DNA of 59,089 bases from an uncultured SAR86 cluster bacterium. GTDB taxonomy: Bacteria > Pseudomonadota > Gammaproteobacteria > Magnimaribacterales > D2472. The notes beneath the pieces are model-generated. The model saw nothing but the letters and a program-made list of their open reading frames with translations, did not search any database and was not told the origin of the DNA. This document shows, in pieces, positions 16,632 to 25,325 of this stretch. The position numbers and the translations under genes are program-made. Every line of letters begins with the position of its first letter. The first letter of the stretch is position 1. The stretch lies in NCBI GenBank assembly GCA_902514105.1, contig CABXPU010000004.1, positions 1 through 59,089 of the forward strand. Direction: 5' to 3'.

Positions 16632-16674
16632 ATTATATGTAAAGTAAACTTTACATGTCAAGGTAACTTTACAT
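16632..16674 (-). promoter_or_regulatory. Consensus sigma70 promoter with operator palindrome in spacer
   Basis: Minus strand: -35 TTGACA (16661-16656), an 18-bp spacer, and -10 TATAAT (16637-16632), both exact. The spacer is almost filled by an inverted repeat with 9-bp arms ATGTAAAGT and ACTTTACAT separated by two bases (16637-16656). A third copy of the half-site lies just upstream at 16666-16674. A repressor bound here would block RNA polymerase directly, so autoregulation by the XRE protein is the simplest reading. Confidence 0.8.
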
Positions 16675-17006
16675 TAATTATTCGAATGAATAGTCTTTGG
16701 ACCGTACATAGAATGAATAAATAAGATGATGATAAAAGAAATCTCAAAGATATCGAGAAGAGGCCCATTAATACCAAAAACCCTTAGGGAGGCAAGCAGA
16801 AAATATATTAATAAGATAAAACAAAAGCTTTGATAAGCTTTAATCGATTTTTTTAGTAAAAAAGGTATGAAGCTTAATAGGGGCAATGACCAAATTATAA
16901 AAACTATATAATTAATTCTCCCAGTAAAAACTATTAAAAGTTTTACAAAAATTAAGCTAACAATCAATCCCATGGTTATTTGAGTAAATGTTTTAACTTT
17001 AAGCAT
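16674..17006 (-). CDS. DUF2069 membrane protein
   Basis: A 110-residue protein with four hydrophobic helices. The motif IIWSLPLLSFIPFLLKK followed by a tyrosine/phenylalanine-rich helix fits DUF2069, a family of unknown function that commonly follows wrbA in gammaproteobacteria. It overlaps wrbA by 8 nt, so translation is coupled. Its stop codon touches the third operator half-site of the next operon. Confidence 0.75.
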   Translation of the reverse strand: MLKVKTFTQITMGLIVSLIFVKLLIVFTGRINYIVFIIWSLPLLSFIPFLLKKSIKAYQSFCFILLIYFLLASLRVFGINGPLLDIFEISFIIILFIHSMYGPKTIHSNN

Positions 17007-17592
17007 TTAGTTTTTGAATAATTTTTGCCATTCTTTTGCCTGTCTCAAATGCAATTTTATATTCATCAGGAGTAATGTTAGAACTGGAATTAAAACTTTC
17101 TACATGGGATGGGCCATAAGGGGTTCCGCCAGCTTCAGTTTTATTAAGTTCTTTTATGGAGTAAGGGGAGCCAACAACCAGCATGCCTTGATGCAGTTGA
17201 TATGTTAATAAGTTCATTAATGTTAACTCCTGATCACCATGCATTGAACCTGTTGAAGTGAAGGCGCACCCAGGAACACCCTCCAATGAATTTGATGTCC
17301 AGATATCACCGGTTGTATCTAAAAAATACTTTAATGGGGCTGCCATAGATCCAAATCTTGTAGGCGATCCCAAAGCAAGACCTGAACAATTAATTAGTTC
17401 TTCTTTTGAGCAAAATATTTCACCTTTTTCAGGAATAAGAGGCTCGCTTGATTCGTTATTAGGAGATACTCTTGGAACAGTTCTAATTTTTACATCTAAA
17501 TTTAATTCTTCTGCGCCATCTGCAAGCGCATGAGCTAAATTTTTAACTGCACCGCTAGCAGAATAAAATAGTATTAATAAATATTTATCCAT
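16999..17592 (-). CDS. wrbA: NAD(P)H:quinone oxidoreductase WrbA
   Basis: A 197-residue flavodoxin-like protein. The FMN phosphate loop is YSASGAVKNLAHALADG, and the WrbA-specific segments GSPTRFGSMAAPLKYFLDTTGDIW and PYGPSHV are present. It reduces quinones by two electrons and limits semiquinone formation under stress. The length matches E. coli WrbA (198). The start lies 33 nt from the divergent thioredoxin-like lipoprotein gene. Confidence 0.94.
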   Translation of the reverse strand: MDKYLLILFYSASGAVKNLAHALADGAEELNLDVKIRTVPRVSPNNESSEPLIPEKGEIFCSKEELINCSGLALGSPTRFGSMAAPLKYFLDTTGDIWTSNSLEGVPGCAFTSTGSMHGDQELTLMNLLTYQLHQGMLVVGSPYSIKELNKTEAGGTPYGPSHVESFNSSSNITPDEYKIAFETGKRMAKIIQKLNA

Positions 17593-17625
17593 TATTTTTT
17601 ATCTTCTTTGTAATATTATATGCAC

Positions 17626-18075
17626 ATGAAAAATAAAATTATATCGTTATTCTTCTTGTTTGTTTTATTTGCATGTCAGAAGGCTGATATAGATATTCAT
17701 AATGCTGATGATATATTTTCATCAGAATTAAAAGGTCAGTGGGTAATGATAAATTATTGGGCCGATTGGTGCCCGTCATGTATAAAAGAAATGCCCGAAC
17801 TTATTGCTTTTGATAGAGCCAATAATGATGTTCAAGTTTTTGCTTTTAATTTTGATCAATTAGAAGGAGAAGATTTAACTTATGAAATTAAAAAATTTGG
17901 TGTGAAAATTCCATCTATACTTTCTCATCCAAGAGATATTTGGGGAATAGAATCTCCTGCTACTCTTCCCGCAACTTATTTTATTAACCCTGAAGGAGAG
18001 CTTGTGCAAAGCCTATTTAGACCTCAAACTCAGGCGTCTTTAGAAGAAATTTTAGAAATTCTAAAAAAGGGTTAA
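17626..18075 (+). CDS. TlpA-like thioredoxin-fold lipoprotein
   Basis: About 149 residues from the chosen ATG. The N-terminus MKNKIISLFFLFVLFAC is a lipoprotein signal with the lipid-accepting cysteine in LFAC. The mature part is a TlpA/ResA-type thioredoxin fold with active site WADWCPSC and the cis-proline segment TLPATYFINPEGEL. It likely acts as a periplasmic thiol oxidoreductase. An in-frame ATG 6 nt upstream (17620) is the alternative start; it overlaps a TATTAT hexamer whose expected transcription start is at 17626, which favours the later start. It overlaps the convergent M23 peptidase gene by 15 nt. Confidence 0.85.
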   Translation: MKNKIISLFFLFVLFACQKADIDIHNADDIFSSELKGQWVMINYWADWCPSCIKEMPELIAFDRANNDVQVFAFNFDQLEGEDLTYEIKKFGVKIPSILSHPRDIWGIESPATLPATYFINPEGELVQSLFRPQTQASLEEILEILKKG

Positions 18076-18846
18076 TAAAAAATTATCTTTTAATAAGTTC
18101 TCGGGGTTTATTTTTTCTTGGTTTAGATAGACAGTCCAATGCAAATGAGGCCCGGTTACTCTTCCTGTTTCACCAACAGTTCCAATCATATCGCCTTGCT
18201 GAACCATTTGACCTTCTTTTGTATTAATAGAATCAAGATGGCTATATGAAGATATAAGTCCGAATCCATGATCTATAATTATTGTGTTACCTGTATAAAA
18301 AAAATTCCCAATTAAAATTGTTTTACCTTTTAGTGGAGCTACAATTTCAACTCCTAAATTGGCAGCAATATCTAGAGCAAGATGAGGTGAGCGAGGCTGC
18401 TCATTTATAAATCTTTTTTTGCCATACCTGCTAGAAATTACCCCCTCCACAGGATTTATAAAATTAAAAGAAGGGCTTAATGTCGTATTGTAAGTTTTAA
18501 CAGCATTTCTAATTAATACCGCTTCAGCATTTGCTCTTTTTCTATCTTTTGCATTTAAATTAACTTTAGAGACATCTGCAATAGTGATTCTAGATTCTCC
18601 AAAATCTTTATATTTAATTTCAATATTTTTGACTCCAATTTTTTTAATACTAGTTTGAGAAACGTAAGGCAATCCTATTATTAAATATTCTGATTGATCA
18701 TGTTTTAAAATTAATTCATTAACAGATAAAGGCTCATAGTTATTAATAGCTAAAATATCTCCAGAAGTTCCAGACATTCTTTCAGAAGCCTCTATGATAA
18801 AAGGAAATAAAAATACCAATACAATCCAATAATTATTATTCTTCAT
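18061..18846 (-). CDS. M23 (LytM-type) metallopeptidase
   Basis: About 261 residues from the ATG at 18846; an upstream in-frame ATG at 18873 lies deep inside xseA and would precede the signal peptide MKNNNYWIVLVFLFPFIIEA, so it is rejected. The C-terminal peptidase domain has the zinc ligands in HLALDIAANLG and GPHLHWTV, plus the IIDHGFGLISSYSHLDSI segment. It cleaves peptidoglycan cross-links or activates amidases in the periplasm. It overlaps the xseA end by 11 nt, so the two are co-transcribed. Confidence 0.9.
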   Translation of the reverse strand: MKNNNYWIVLVFLFPFIIEASERMSGTSGDILAINNYEPLSVNELILKHDQSEYLIIGLPYVSQTSIKKIGVKNIEIKYKDFGESRITIADVSKVNLNAKDRKRANAEAVLIRNAVKTYNTTLSPSFNFINPVEGVISSRYGKKRFINEQPRSPHLALDIAANLGVEIVAPLKGKTILIGNFFYTGNTIIIDHGFGLISSYSHLDSINTKEGQMVQQGDMIGTVGETGRVTGPHLHWTVYLNQEKINPENLLKDNFLLTLF

Positions 18847-20200
18847 GATTAATTTTCTTAATTTTAGAGTCAATAATTCCTGAACTTAATCTTGTAGTGA
18901 TCTCTTCTCCAACCATTAGCTCGTCAGAGCTTTTAATAGCTTTACCGTCAGTATTTTGAACTATCGCATAACCTCTATCTAATACAGCAATAGGGCTATA
19001 TGCAATTAAATTAGATTCAATTTTGTTTAAGACGTTTTTCTTACCAGATAAAAAATGTGCAAAGCTTTTGACCATATCTTTCATTGATATATCTAGACCC
19101 TCTAACAATTGATTAATCCTATTTAAAGGACTCCTTTCTTTAATTGATTGACTAAGCAACTCAAGCTTTTGATTAGTGTTAAGAATAGAAGTTTCAAAAG
19201 TCTGAATAATTCTTAGTTCAGTATTTTTAAGTTTTTGCTTTTGCTCATTTAATACAATCTGAGGGCTTTTTATATTTGATTCAAGGAGATCTAATCTTTG
19301 TTTATTATTTTGAATAATATTTTCAAAACCATTCACTAATCCTAGTTTCATTTCATTAAGCCTATCCTTTAATTGAAATTGAAACTCAGTAACTATTTCA
19401 GCAGCTGCTGTAGGTGTTGGAGCTCTCATATCGCAAACAAAATCTGAAATTGTAAAATCTATTTCGTGGCCAACCCCTGAAATAATCGGCACTGAAAAGT
19501 TAAAAATTTCTCTAGCAAGACCTTCATTATTAAACGCCCATAAATCTTCAATAGAACCTCCGCCTCTTGTTAAAACAACTGCATCAATTGGATTGTCTGT
19601 TGTTTTATTAAAAGCTAGTATTAAATGTAAAGCTTTGATAATTGATTCGGGAGCTCTATCACCTTGCACCATAGCTGGAGATAAACTTACTCTGCTAGAT
19701 GGGGCTCTTCTTTGAATAGTAGAAATAACATCTTGCAGAGCAGCCGTTGATTCAGAAGTTATTACACCAATATGTTTGGGCGGGAAGGGTATATCTTTTT
19801 TTCTACTATTATCAAATAAGCCCTCGGCATCTAGTTTTTGCTTTAGTTCTTCAAATTGCTGCATTAAATTACCAACACCGGCTGGTTGCATATTGTTAAC
19901 TATAAGTTGGTAATCTCCTCTAGGCGCATATAGGCTCACTTTGCCGTTGAGAATACATTGGTCCCCATCTTTAGGAGTAAATTTAAGACGCAATTTTTGA
20001 TTTTTAAACATCGCACACCTAATAGAGCCTTCATCATCTTTTAGGGTGAAATAAATATGACCTGAACTGGGTTGAGCAAGATTAGAAATTTCTCCAATTA
20101 CTGCAACTGAACTGAAATTACTTTCTAAAATAGCTTTAGCAGATCTATTTAACTCGCCTACAGAGATTATTTCTTTATTCTGATCTAGAATGTCATTCAT
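18836..20200 (-). CDS. xseA: Exodeoxyribonuclease VII large subunit
   Basis: A 454-residue protein with the N-terminal OB-fold (VAVIGEISNLAQPSSGHIYFTLKD), then the catalytic domain containing IGVITSESTAALQDVI, TRGGGSIEDLWAFNNE and GVGHEIDFTISDFVCDMRAPTPTAAAE, and a long coiled-coil C-terminus. With XseB it degrades single-stranded DNA; xseB is not in this window. The gene is only 17 nt from the divergent DMT transporter. TATACT ends 6 nt before the ATG, suggesting a leaderless transcript. Confidence 0.96.
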   Translation of the reverse strand: MNDILDQNKEIISVGELNRSAKAILESNFSSVAVIGEISNLAQPSSGHIYFTLKDDEGSIRCAMFKNQKLRLKFTPKDGDQCILNGKVSLYAPRGDYQLIVNNMQPAGVGNLMQQFEELKQKLDAEGLFDNSRKKDIPFPPKHIGVITSESTAALQDVISTIQRRAPSSRVSLSPAMVQGDRAPESIIKALHLILAFNKTTDNPIDAVVLTRGGGSIEDLWAFNNEGLAREIFNFSVPIISGVGHEIDFTISDFVCDMRAPTPTAAAEIVTEFQFQLKDRLNEMKLGLVNGFENIIQNNKQRLDLLESNIKSPQIVLNEQKQKLKNTELRIIQTFETSILNTNQKLELLSQSIKERSPLNRINQLLEGLDISMKDMVKSFAHFLSGKKNVLNKIESNLIAYSPIAVLDRGYAIVQNTDGKAIKSSDELMVGEEITTRLSSGIIDSKIKKINHEE

Positions 20201-20217
20201 AACTAAAGTATAACTTT

Positions 20218-21099
20218 ATGACTGAAAATTTACATAGAGCAAATAATTTTATATTACTAGCAGGCGGGGCAACACTTATAGGTTTTGCACCTATATTTGT
20301 TAGATGGAGCGAGATGTCTCCGTCATGGGTTACTTTTTATAGAATGCTCTTAGCTCTTCCAATATTAGTCTTAATAAATCTTTATTTAAATAAATCTATA
20401 TTTTTTAAAATTCAAGCTAAAAGAAGTATTTATATATCTCTTATTGCTGCATTTGCATTTACTATTGATTTAACTTTATGGCATTGGAGTATTGGAATGA
20501 CTTCTATCTCTAATGGAACAATTATTGTTAATTCTGCTCCCATTTTTGTCGCTTTAATATACTTCTTTTATTTTAAAGAAAAACTTACTAAATATTTTTT
20601 TATCTCTTTAGGGGTAACATACGCCGGAGTAATTGGATTAATACTTTCAGCTGACCATTACACATCAGGAAATTTATTAGGAGATATTTTTTGTATCATC
20701 GCAGCTTTCTTTTATGCAACTTACTTAGTTTTTATATCCAGGCTTGGCAAAGAAGAGGCGCTTAGTATTATTTTTTATACCAGTTTATTTGTTTGTTTAT
20801 TTTCTATACCCTCTGCATTAATAGAATCATCACAAATCTTACCCCCTTCATTAGATGAATGGATTAATCTTTTTTTATTAGCATTGTTATGCCAGGCTGG
20901 TGGCCAATATATGATTACTTATAGCATTGCTAGAATTTCTCCATCTGGAGGCTCAATTGGACTATTGCTACAACCAGTTACGGCAACTATTTGTGCAGCA
21001 TATATTTTTGCTGAAACGATTAATTTTATTCAAATGTTATTCATTTGCGTTGCTTTATTTGGTATTTACTTAGCAAGAATGAATTTAACAAAATCCTAG
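20218..21099 (+). CDS. DMT-superfamily (EamA) transporter
   Basis: A 293-residue protein with ten hydrophobic helices arranged as two EamA repeats; the first repeat starts GGATLIGFAPIFVRWSEMSPSWVTFYRMLLALP and the second GNLLGDIFCIIAAFFYATYLVFISRLG. These inner-membrane proteins export amino acids or other metabolites; the substrate here is unknown. It is divergent from xseA and stands alone before the tRNA-Val/Asp pair. Confidence 0.88.
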   Translation: MTENLHRANNFILLAGGATLIGFAPIFVRWSEMSPSWVTFYRMLLALPILVLINLYLNKSIFFKIQAKRSIYISLIAAFAFTIDLTLWHWSIGMTSISNGTIIVNSAPIFVALIYFFYFKEKLTKYFFISLGVTYAGVIGLILSADHYTSGNLLGDIFCIIAAFFYATYLVFISRLGKEEALSIIFYTSLFVCLFSIPSALIESSQILPPSLDEWINLFLLALLCQAGGQYMITYSIARISPSGGSIGLLLQPVTATICAAYIFAETINFIQMLFICVALFGIYLARMNLTKS

Positions 21100-21157
21100 A
21101 AAGAAGATTTTCTTATTCTGTTTAAATTACTCTAATAAAATAGTATATTATGCGGCT

Positions 21158-21177
21158 CATAAGTATTAGTACTTATG
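21158..21177 (+). repeat. Hairpin in the leader of the tRNA-Val/tRNA-Asp transcript
   Basis: CATAAGTA and TACTTATG form a perfect 8-bp stem with a TTAG loop. It lies between a TATTAT -10-like box (21146-21151) and tRNA-Val. No T tract follows, so it is not a terminator; a processing signal for the tRNA precursor is plausible. Confidence 0.5.
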
Positions 21178-21203
21178 GTTATAGTAATTTTAATTTTTGC
21201 TAT

Positions 21204-21280
21204 GGGTGATTAGCTCAGTTTGGTAGAGCATCTCGTTTACACCGAGAGGGTCGGCAGTTCGAACCTGTCATCACCCACCA
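21204..21280 (+). tRNA. tRNA-Val (TAC)
   Basis: A complete cloverleaf: acceptor GGGTGAT pairs with ATCACCC, the D-arm TAGCTCAGTTTGGTAGAGC, anticodon loop with TAC, and T-arm GTTCGAACC. CCA is encoded at 21278-21280. It is 69 nt upstream of tRNA-Asp on the same strand and probably in the same transcript. Confidence 0.96.
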
Positions 21281-21349
21281 TTTAATAGCAGAGATTTATA
21301 TAGTTGCACTTTTATTTTAAGAATATATTATGCAATCAATTACTAGAGT

Positions 21350-21424
21350 GGTCCGGTAGTTAAACGGTTATAATTCCGCCCTGTCACGGCGGCGTTCGGG
21401 GTTCGATTCCCCGTCGGACCGCCA
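21350..21424 (+). tRNA. tRNA-Asp (GTC)
   Basis: Acceptor GGTCCGG pairs with TCGGACC (one wobble). The anticodon stem CCGCC/GGCGG holds the loop CTGTCAC with anticodon GTC, and the T-arm is GGGGTTCGATTCCCC. CCA is encoded. A protein gene on the same strand starts 19 nt after the CCA. Confidence 0.96.
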
Positions 21425-21443
21425 CTTTATAATATAATAAATT

Positions 21444-21845
21444 ATGAGCGAAGCAGTTATAGTTCTTTTATCTCTTTCATATTCTTTAATATTAGGCATT
21501 ATTGTTGCCCAAGTTATTCTTACTGCACCAGTTGTATTTAAAGTTTTAGATAATGAAAATGCATCAAAATTTTTAAGAGTTATCTTCCCAAGGTTTTATT
21601 TATTACTTTTTTTAATTTGCTTAATAGCATCATTAATTTCATATTTATGGTTTTCCAGGATTGATTTATGGTTTGCTTTGAATGCATCTTTTTTTGCATT
21701 CATTGGATTTATCATTATTCCTTTAACCAATGCAGCTCGCGACAGAGACTGGAGCAAAACATTTAAGTTTTTTCATAATTTAAGTGTAATAAATACAGTT
21801 ATCATCTTTTCTATAGCTGTAGTTCAGCTAATTAGAATTTCTTAG
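21444..21845 (+). CDS. DUF4149/TMEM205-like membrane protein
   Basis: A 133-residue protein with four hydrophobic helices. The early segment LILGIIVAQVILTAPVVFKVLDNENASKFLRVIFPRFY and the later FIIIPLTNAARDRDW...FKFFHNLSVINT fit DUF4149. Function is unknown. Two overlapping TATAAT boxes (21428-21433 and 21433-21438) lie between tRNA-Asp and the ATG, the second ending 5 nt before it, and there is no SD. The gene may therefore be transcribed without a leader or arise from the processed tRNA transcript. Confidence 0.75.
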   Translation: MSEAVIVLLSLSYSLILGIIVAQVILTAPVVFKVLDNENASKFLRVIFPRFYLLLFLICLIASLISYLWFSRIDLWFALNASFFAFIGFIIIPLTNAARDRDWSKTFKFFHNLSVINTVIIFSIAVVQLIRIS

Positions 21846-21911
21846 CATTACTAATAAGAAGCTTGAATTTACCAAATTAGACCCAAAAAATGAGTTTAAG
21901 GAGATTTAAAA

Positions 21912-23735
21912 ATGGCTAGAACAAAGACTAAAGCGTTTCAGACCGAAACAAAACAGCTTTTAAAGCTGATGATACATTCGTTGTATTCAAACAAAGAGAT
22001 TTTTATGAGAGAGCTAGTCTCAAATGCTTCAGATGCACTTGATAAATTAAGATTTAATTCACTATCTGATGAAGGTTTATTAGGTGATGATACAGATCTT
22101 AGTATTCAAGTTTCTGTAGCACCAAAAGATAATAAGATCATTATCTCTGATAATGGGATAGGTATGAACGAAGATGAATTGGTTGAAAATATTGGCACAA
22201 TAGCTAGATCAGGCACAGCATCATTTCTTGGAAACCTTACCGGAGATAAACAAAAAGATTCAAATTTAATTGGCCAATTCGGTGTAGGTTTTTATTCAGT
22301 ATTTATGGTGGCTGATAAGGTTGAGGTTTTAACCAGGCCCGCAAAAAGTAAAAAAGATGAAGCAACCTTATGGTCAAGCACAGGAGAAGAAAGTTATAAA
22401 CTTAAATCTTCAGAAAAAGAAACTAGAGGCACCGATATTATCATTTACCTTAATGATGAAAATAAAGATTTTGCTGATAAGTCTAGACTAAAATTTTTAT
22501 TAGAGAAATATTCTCAATATATTAATTTTCCATTAAGTCTTAATGAAGAAGGTGAAGAGGTTGAAAGAGTTAACGAATCAGAGGCTTTATGGCTGAAACC
22601 AAAAAATGAAATATCAGATGAAGAATACTCAGATTTTTATAAATTCATTTCATATGATCAAAATGATCCAATTCTATGGGTTCATAACAAAGTTGAAGGC
22701 AATAATGAATATACAAATCTTTTATATATTCCAAAAAATCCACCTTTTGATCTATGGAATAGAGAATCACCAAGAGGAGTTAAGTTATATATCCAACGCG
22801 TCTTTATAATGGATGATGCTACAAACTTCCTTCCATTATACTTGCGTTTTGTGAGAGGCATTATCGATGCTAGCGATCTTCCATTAAATGTATCAAGAGA
22901 AATTCTACAAGAACATCATCTTGTAGAAACAATTAAAAAATCTATAACAAAAAGAGTGCTTGATGCTTTAGCTAATATGAAAGATAAATCATTCGATTCA
23001 TATAAATCTTTTTGGAAAGAATATGGTTTGGTTTTAAAAGAGGGCCCAGCAGAAGACTTTGAAAATAGAGAATTACTAGCAAGTTTAATGTTGTTTGCTT
23101 CTTCTATTAATCCAGAGAATGATCTTAGTCAGACTTTAGATGACTATTTATCTAGAATGCCAGAATCACAAGATAAGATTTATTACTGTGTTGCTGATAC
23201 ATTTGAAGCAGCAATTAATTCCCCTCATGTTGAAGGTCATAAAGCTAACAATACTGAAGTACTAATGCTTACAGATAGAATTGATGAGTGGCTAATGTCT
23301 AGCCTAATGGAATACAAAGGAAAAGAGTTAGTCAATGTTGCGAAAGATGACATAGCTGAGACTTCTAAACCAAAAGTATCTGAAAAAGATGAGGATGTTT
23401 TAGCTAAGATTAAAAAACACCTTTCAGATAAAGTTTCTGATGTAATTGCAAGCAGCAGATTGGTTAATTCTGCATCGTGCTTATTGTTACCAAAAAATGA
23501 ACCAGGAGCTCAGTTAAGAAAAATCCTAGAAGCTGCAGGTCAGAATTTAGGTGAATCGAATCCTATCTTTGAAGTAAATTTAAAGCATAAACTTTTAAAG
23601 AGATTAGCTACACTTAAAGGCAAACAATTTAATGCATTTGTAGATTTTCTTTATGATTACGCAGTAATAGCTGAAGGCGGATCCCCTAAGGATCCTGCAA
23701 AATATTTGCGTCAATTAGATAAGTATTTATCATAA
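21912..23735 (+). CDS. htpG: Chaperone protein HtpG (Hsp90)
   Basis: A 607-residue bacterial Hsp90. The N-terminal GHKL ATPase has [34 protein letters not shown] and [15 protein letters not shown]. The middle domain has the catalytic-loop segment [11 protein letters not shown], and a C-terminal dimerisation domain follows. It remodels client proteins with ATP. An AAGGAG SD precedes the ATG in GAGTTTAAGGAGATTT. No sigma32 match was found close upstream. A weak 7-bp hairpin follows the stop but has no T tract. Confidence 0.97.
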
Positions 23736-23835
23736 AATCAATAATGAAAACATGAATCCGGAGACTTAATTAGATGATTTAATTAATCATCCCCATGAAA
23801 TTGATGTAGAATTTACACATATAGGAAAATAAATA

Positions 23836-24237
23836 ATGGAAAATTTTAATAGAGAAGAAGTTAAAGAAGAAGTATTAAAAGCTAGCAAATGGACTAGATT
23901 TTTCTTTATGTTTATTTATTCATTTGTGGTATCTGCTGTTTTAAATATTGCAATAGGAATAGCTATAATACAATTCTTATTTTTCTTATTTACATCTAAG
24001 GTCAATGCCGCTTTATTCGATTTTAACAAACATATGCATTCTTTTATTGAAGATACTTTAAAGTTTTTACTATTCGAAACAGAAGAAAAACCATTTCCAT
24101 TTAAAAAATCAGCAAACGAATCTGAGGAAGATACGCCTGAAATAGTTGAAGGTGAGGCTGACGTTGTATCAGAAGAGCCTGAAGAAGTTGTAGAGCCTGA
24201 AGAGGCTGGAGAAGATAAAAACGAACCTAACTCTTAG
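23836..24237 (+). CDS. DUF4389 domain protein
   Basis: A 133-residue protein: an N-terminal charged helix, one long hydrophobic stretch ([32 protein letters not shown], likely two spans written here in one run of the DUF4389 type), then [24 protein letters not shown], which is the family's recognisable end. The last 40 residues are very acidic and likely disordered. Function is unknown. Its end overlaps folD by 11 nt tail-to-tail. Confidence 0.75.
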   Translation: MENFNREEVKEEVLKASKWTRFFFMFIYSFVVSAVLNIAIGIAIIQFLFFLFTSKVNAALFDFNKHMHSFIEDTLKFLLFETEEKPFPFKKSANESEEDTPEIVEGEADVVSEEPEEVVEPEEAGEDKNEPNS

Positions 24238-25066
24238 TTTTTATAGCTGCTTCAAGCGTCTGGAGTATCAATGTATTTATTGTCATTGGGCCAACACCCC
24301 CAGGTACTGGCGTATATGCAGAAGCTATAGATTCAATATTATCTAGATCTATATCCCCACATTTCTCAGGGTGATAACCAGCATCAATCACCACTGCATT
24401 TTCTTTAATCCATTCATGCTTAATAAATTTAGGGATTCCAACAGCTCCAACCAAAATATCAGCTCTTTTGATTATGTCTTCTATATTTTGAGTTCTAGAA
24501 TGACATATTGTTACAGTTGCATGTTTATTTAATAACATCATAGCCATAGGCTTACCTAGAATAGGGCTTCTTCCTACCACTACAGCATTTAATCCAGAAA
24601 TATTTATTTCATAATGATCAAGCAATCTTATGATCCCCTGAGGGGTGCATGAACCAAAGGCTGGTAAACCCATAGACATATTGCCAAATCCTAAACAGGT
24701 AACTCCATCAACATCCTTATTAATATCTAGAGCATCAAAGCAAAGCCTCTCATCAATTTGACTTGGTACAGGATGTTGTAAGAGAATTCCATGAACATTA
24801 GTGTCATTATTTAATTCGTTTATTTTACTTAAAAGCTCTTCAGTTGTTGTTGTATCAGGCATTTCAACAGCAATAGATTTCATTCCAACTCTTGCGCATG
24901 TGTTTCTTTTCATTTTGACATATGTTTCAGAGGCAGGATCTTGACCAACCAGAATAGTTGCTAATGTTGGAAAGATGCCATCATTATTTAAATTGGCTAC
25001 TTGTTTTGAAATTGATTCTTCAGAAGCTGAAGCTAAAGATTTACCATCTAAAATTTTGATACTCAT
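24227..25066 (-). CDS. folD: Methylenetetrahydrofolate dehydrogenase/cyclohydrolase
   Basis: A 279-residue bifunctional enzyme. The start [12 protein letters not shown] is the normal FolD N-terminus; the frame is open further upstream only because it reads through the antisense of two tRNAs. The signature [14 protein letters not shown] with catalytic Lys, the loop [13 protein letters not shown], the NADP-binding [18 protein letters not shown] and the C-terminal [11 protein letters not shown] are all present. It interconverts 5,10-methylene-THF and 10-formyl-THF, supplying purN. GATAAT lies 4 nt before the ATG. Confidence 0.96.
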   Translation of the reverse strand: MSIKILDGKSLASASEESISKQVANLNNDGIFPTLATILVGQDPASETYVKMKRNTCARVGMKSIAVEMPDTTTTEELLSKINELNNDTNVHGILLQHPVPSQIDERLCFDALDINKDVDGVTCLGFGNMSMGLPAFGSCTPQGIIRLLDHYEINISGLNAVVVGRSPILGKPMAMMLLNKHATVTICHSRTQNIEDIIKRADILVGAVGIPKFIKHEWIKENAVVIDAGYHPEKCGDIDLDNIESIASAYTPVPGGVGPMTINTLILQTLEAAIKTKS

Positions 25067-25146
25067 AATAATAATTATCTCATCAAAAAATATTTCTGCA
25101 TATGGTGATTGCTTATTTATTCTATAAACTTTAATATTTGCATCCT

Positions 25147-25223
25147 CGGGGTATAGCGCAGTCTGGTAGCGCACTCGCTTTGGGAGCGAGTGGTCGTAAG
25201 TTCGAATCTTACTACCCCGACCA
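25147..25223 (+). tRNA. tRNA-Pro (TGG)
   Basis: Acceptor CGGGGTA with TACCCCG, anticodon stem CTCGC/GCGAG with loop TTTGGGA (anticodon TGG), T-arm AAGTTCGAATCTT and encoded CCA. It starts 5 nt before tRNA-Arg, so the two are one transcript. It is divergent from folD. Confidence 0.96.
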
Positions 25224-25228
25224 AGTGT

Positions 25229-25305
<77 letters not shown>

Positions 25306-25325
25306 TTTTTTTATATAATGTAGAT

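Noticed and set aside
18847..18873. Upstream ATG of the M23 peptidase inside xseA
   Set aside because: It would place nine charged residues before the signal peptide; 18846 gives a clean signal.
23765..23795. Hairpin GATGATT/AATCATC after htpG
   Set aside because: No T tract follows and the stem is AT-rich; not convincing as a terminator.
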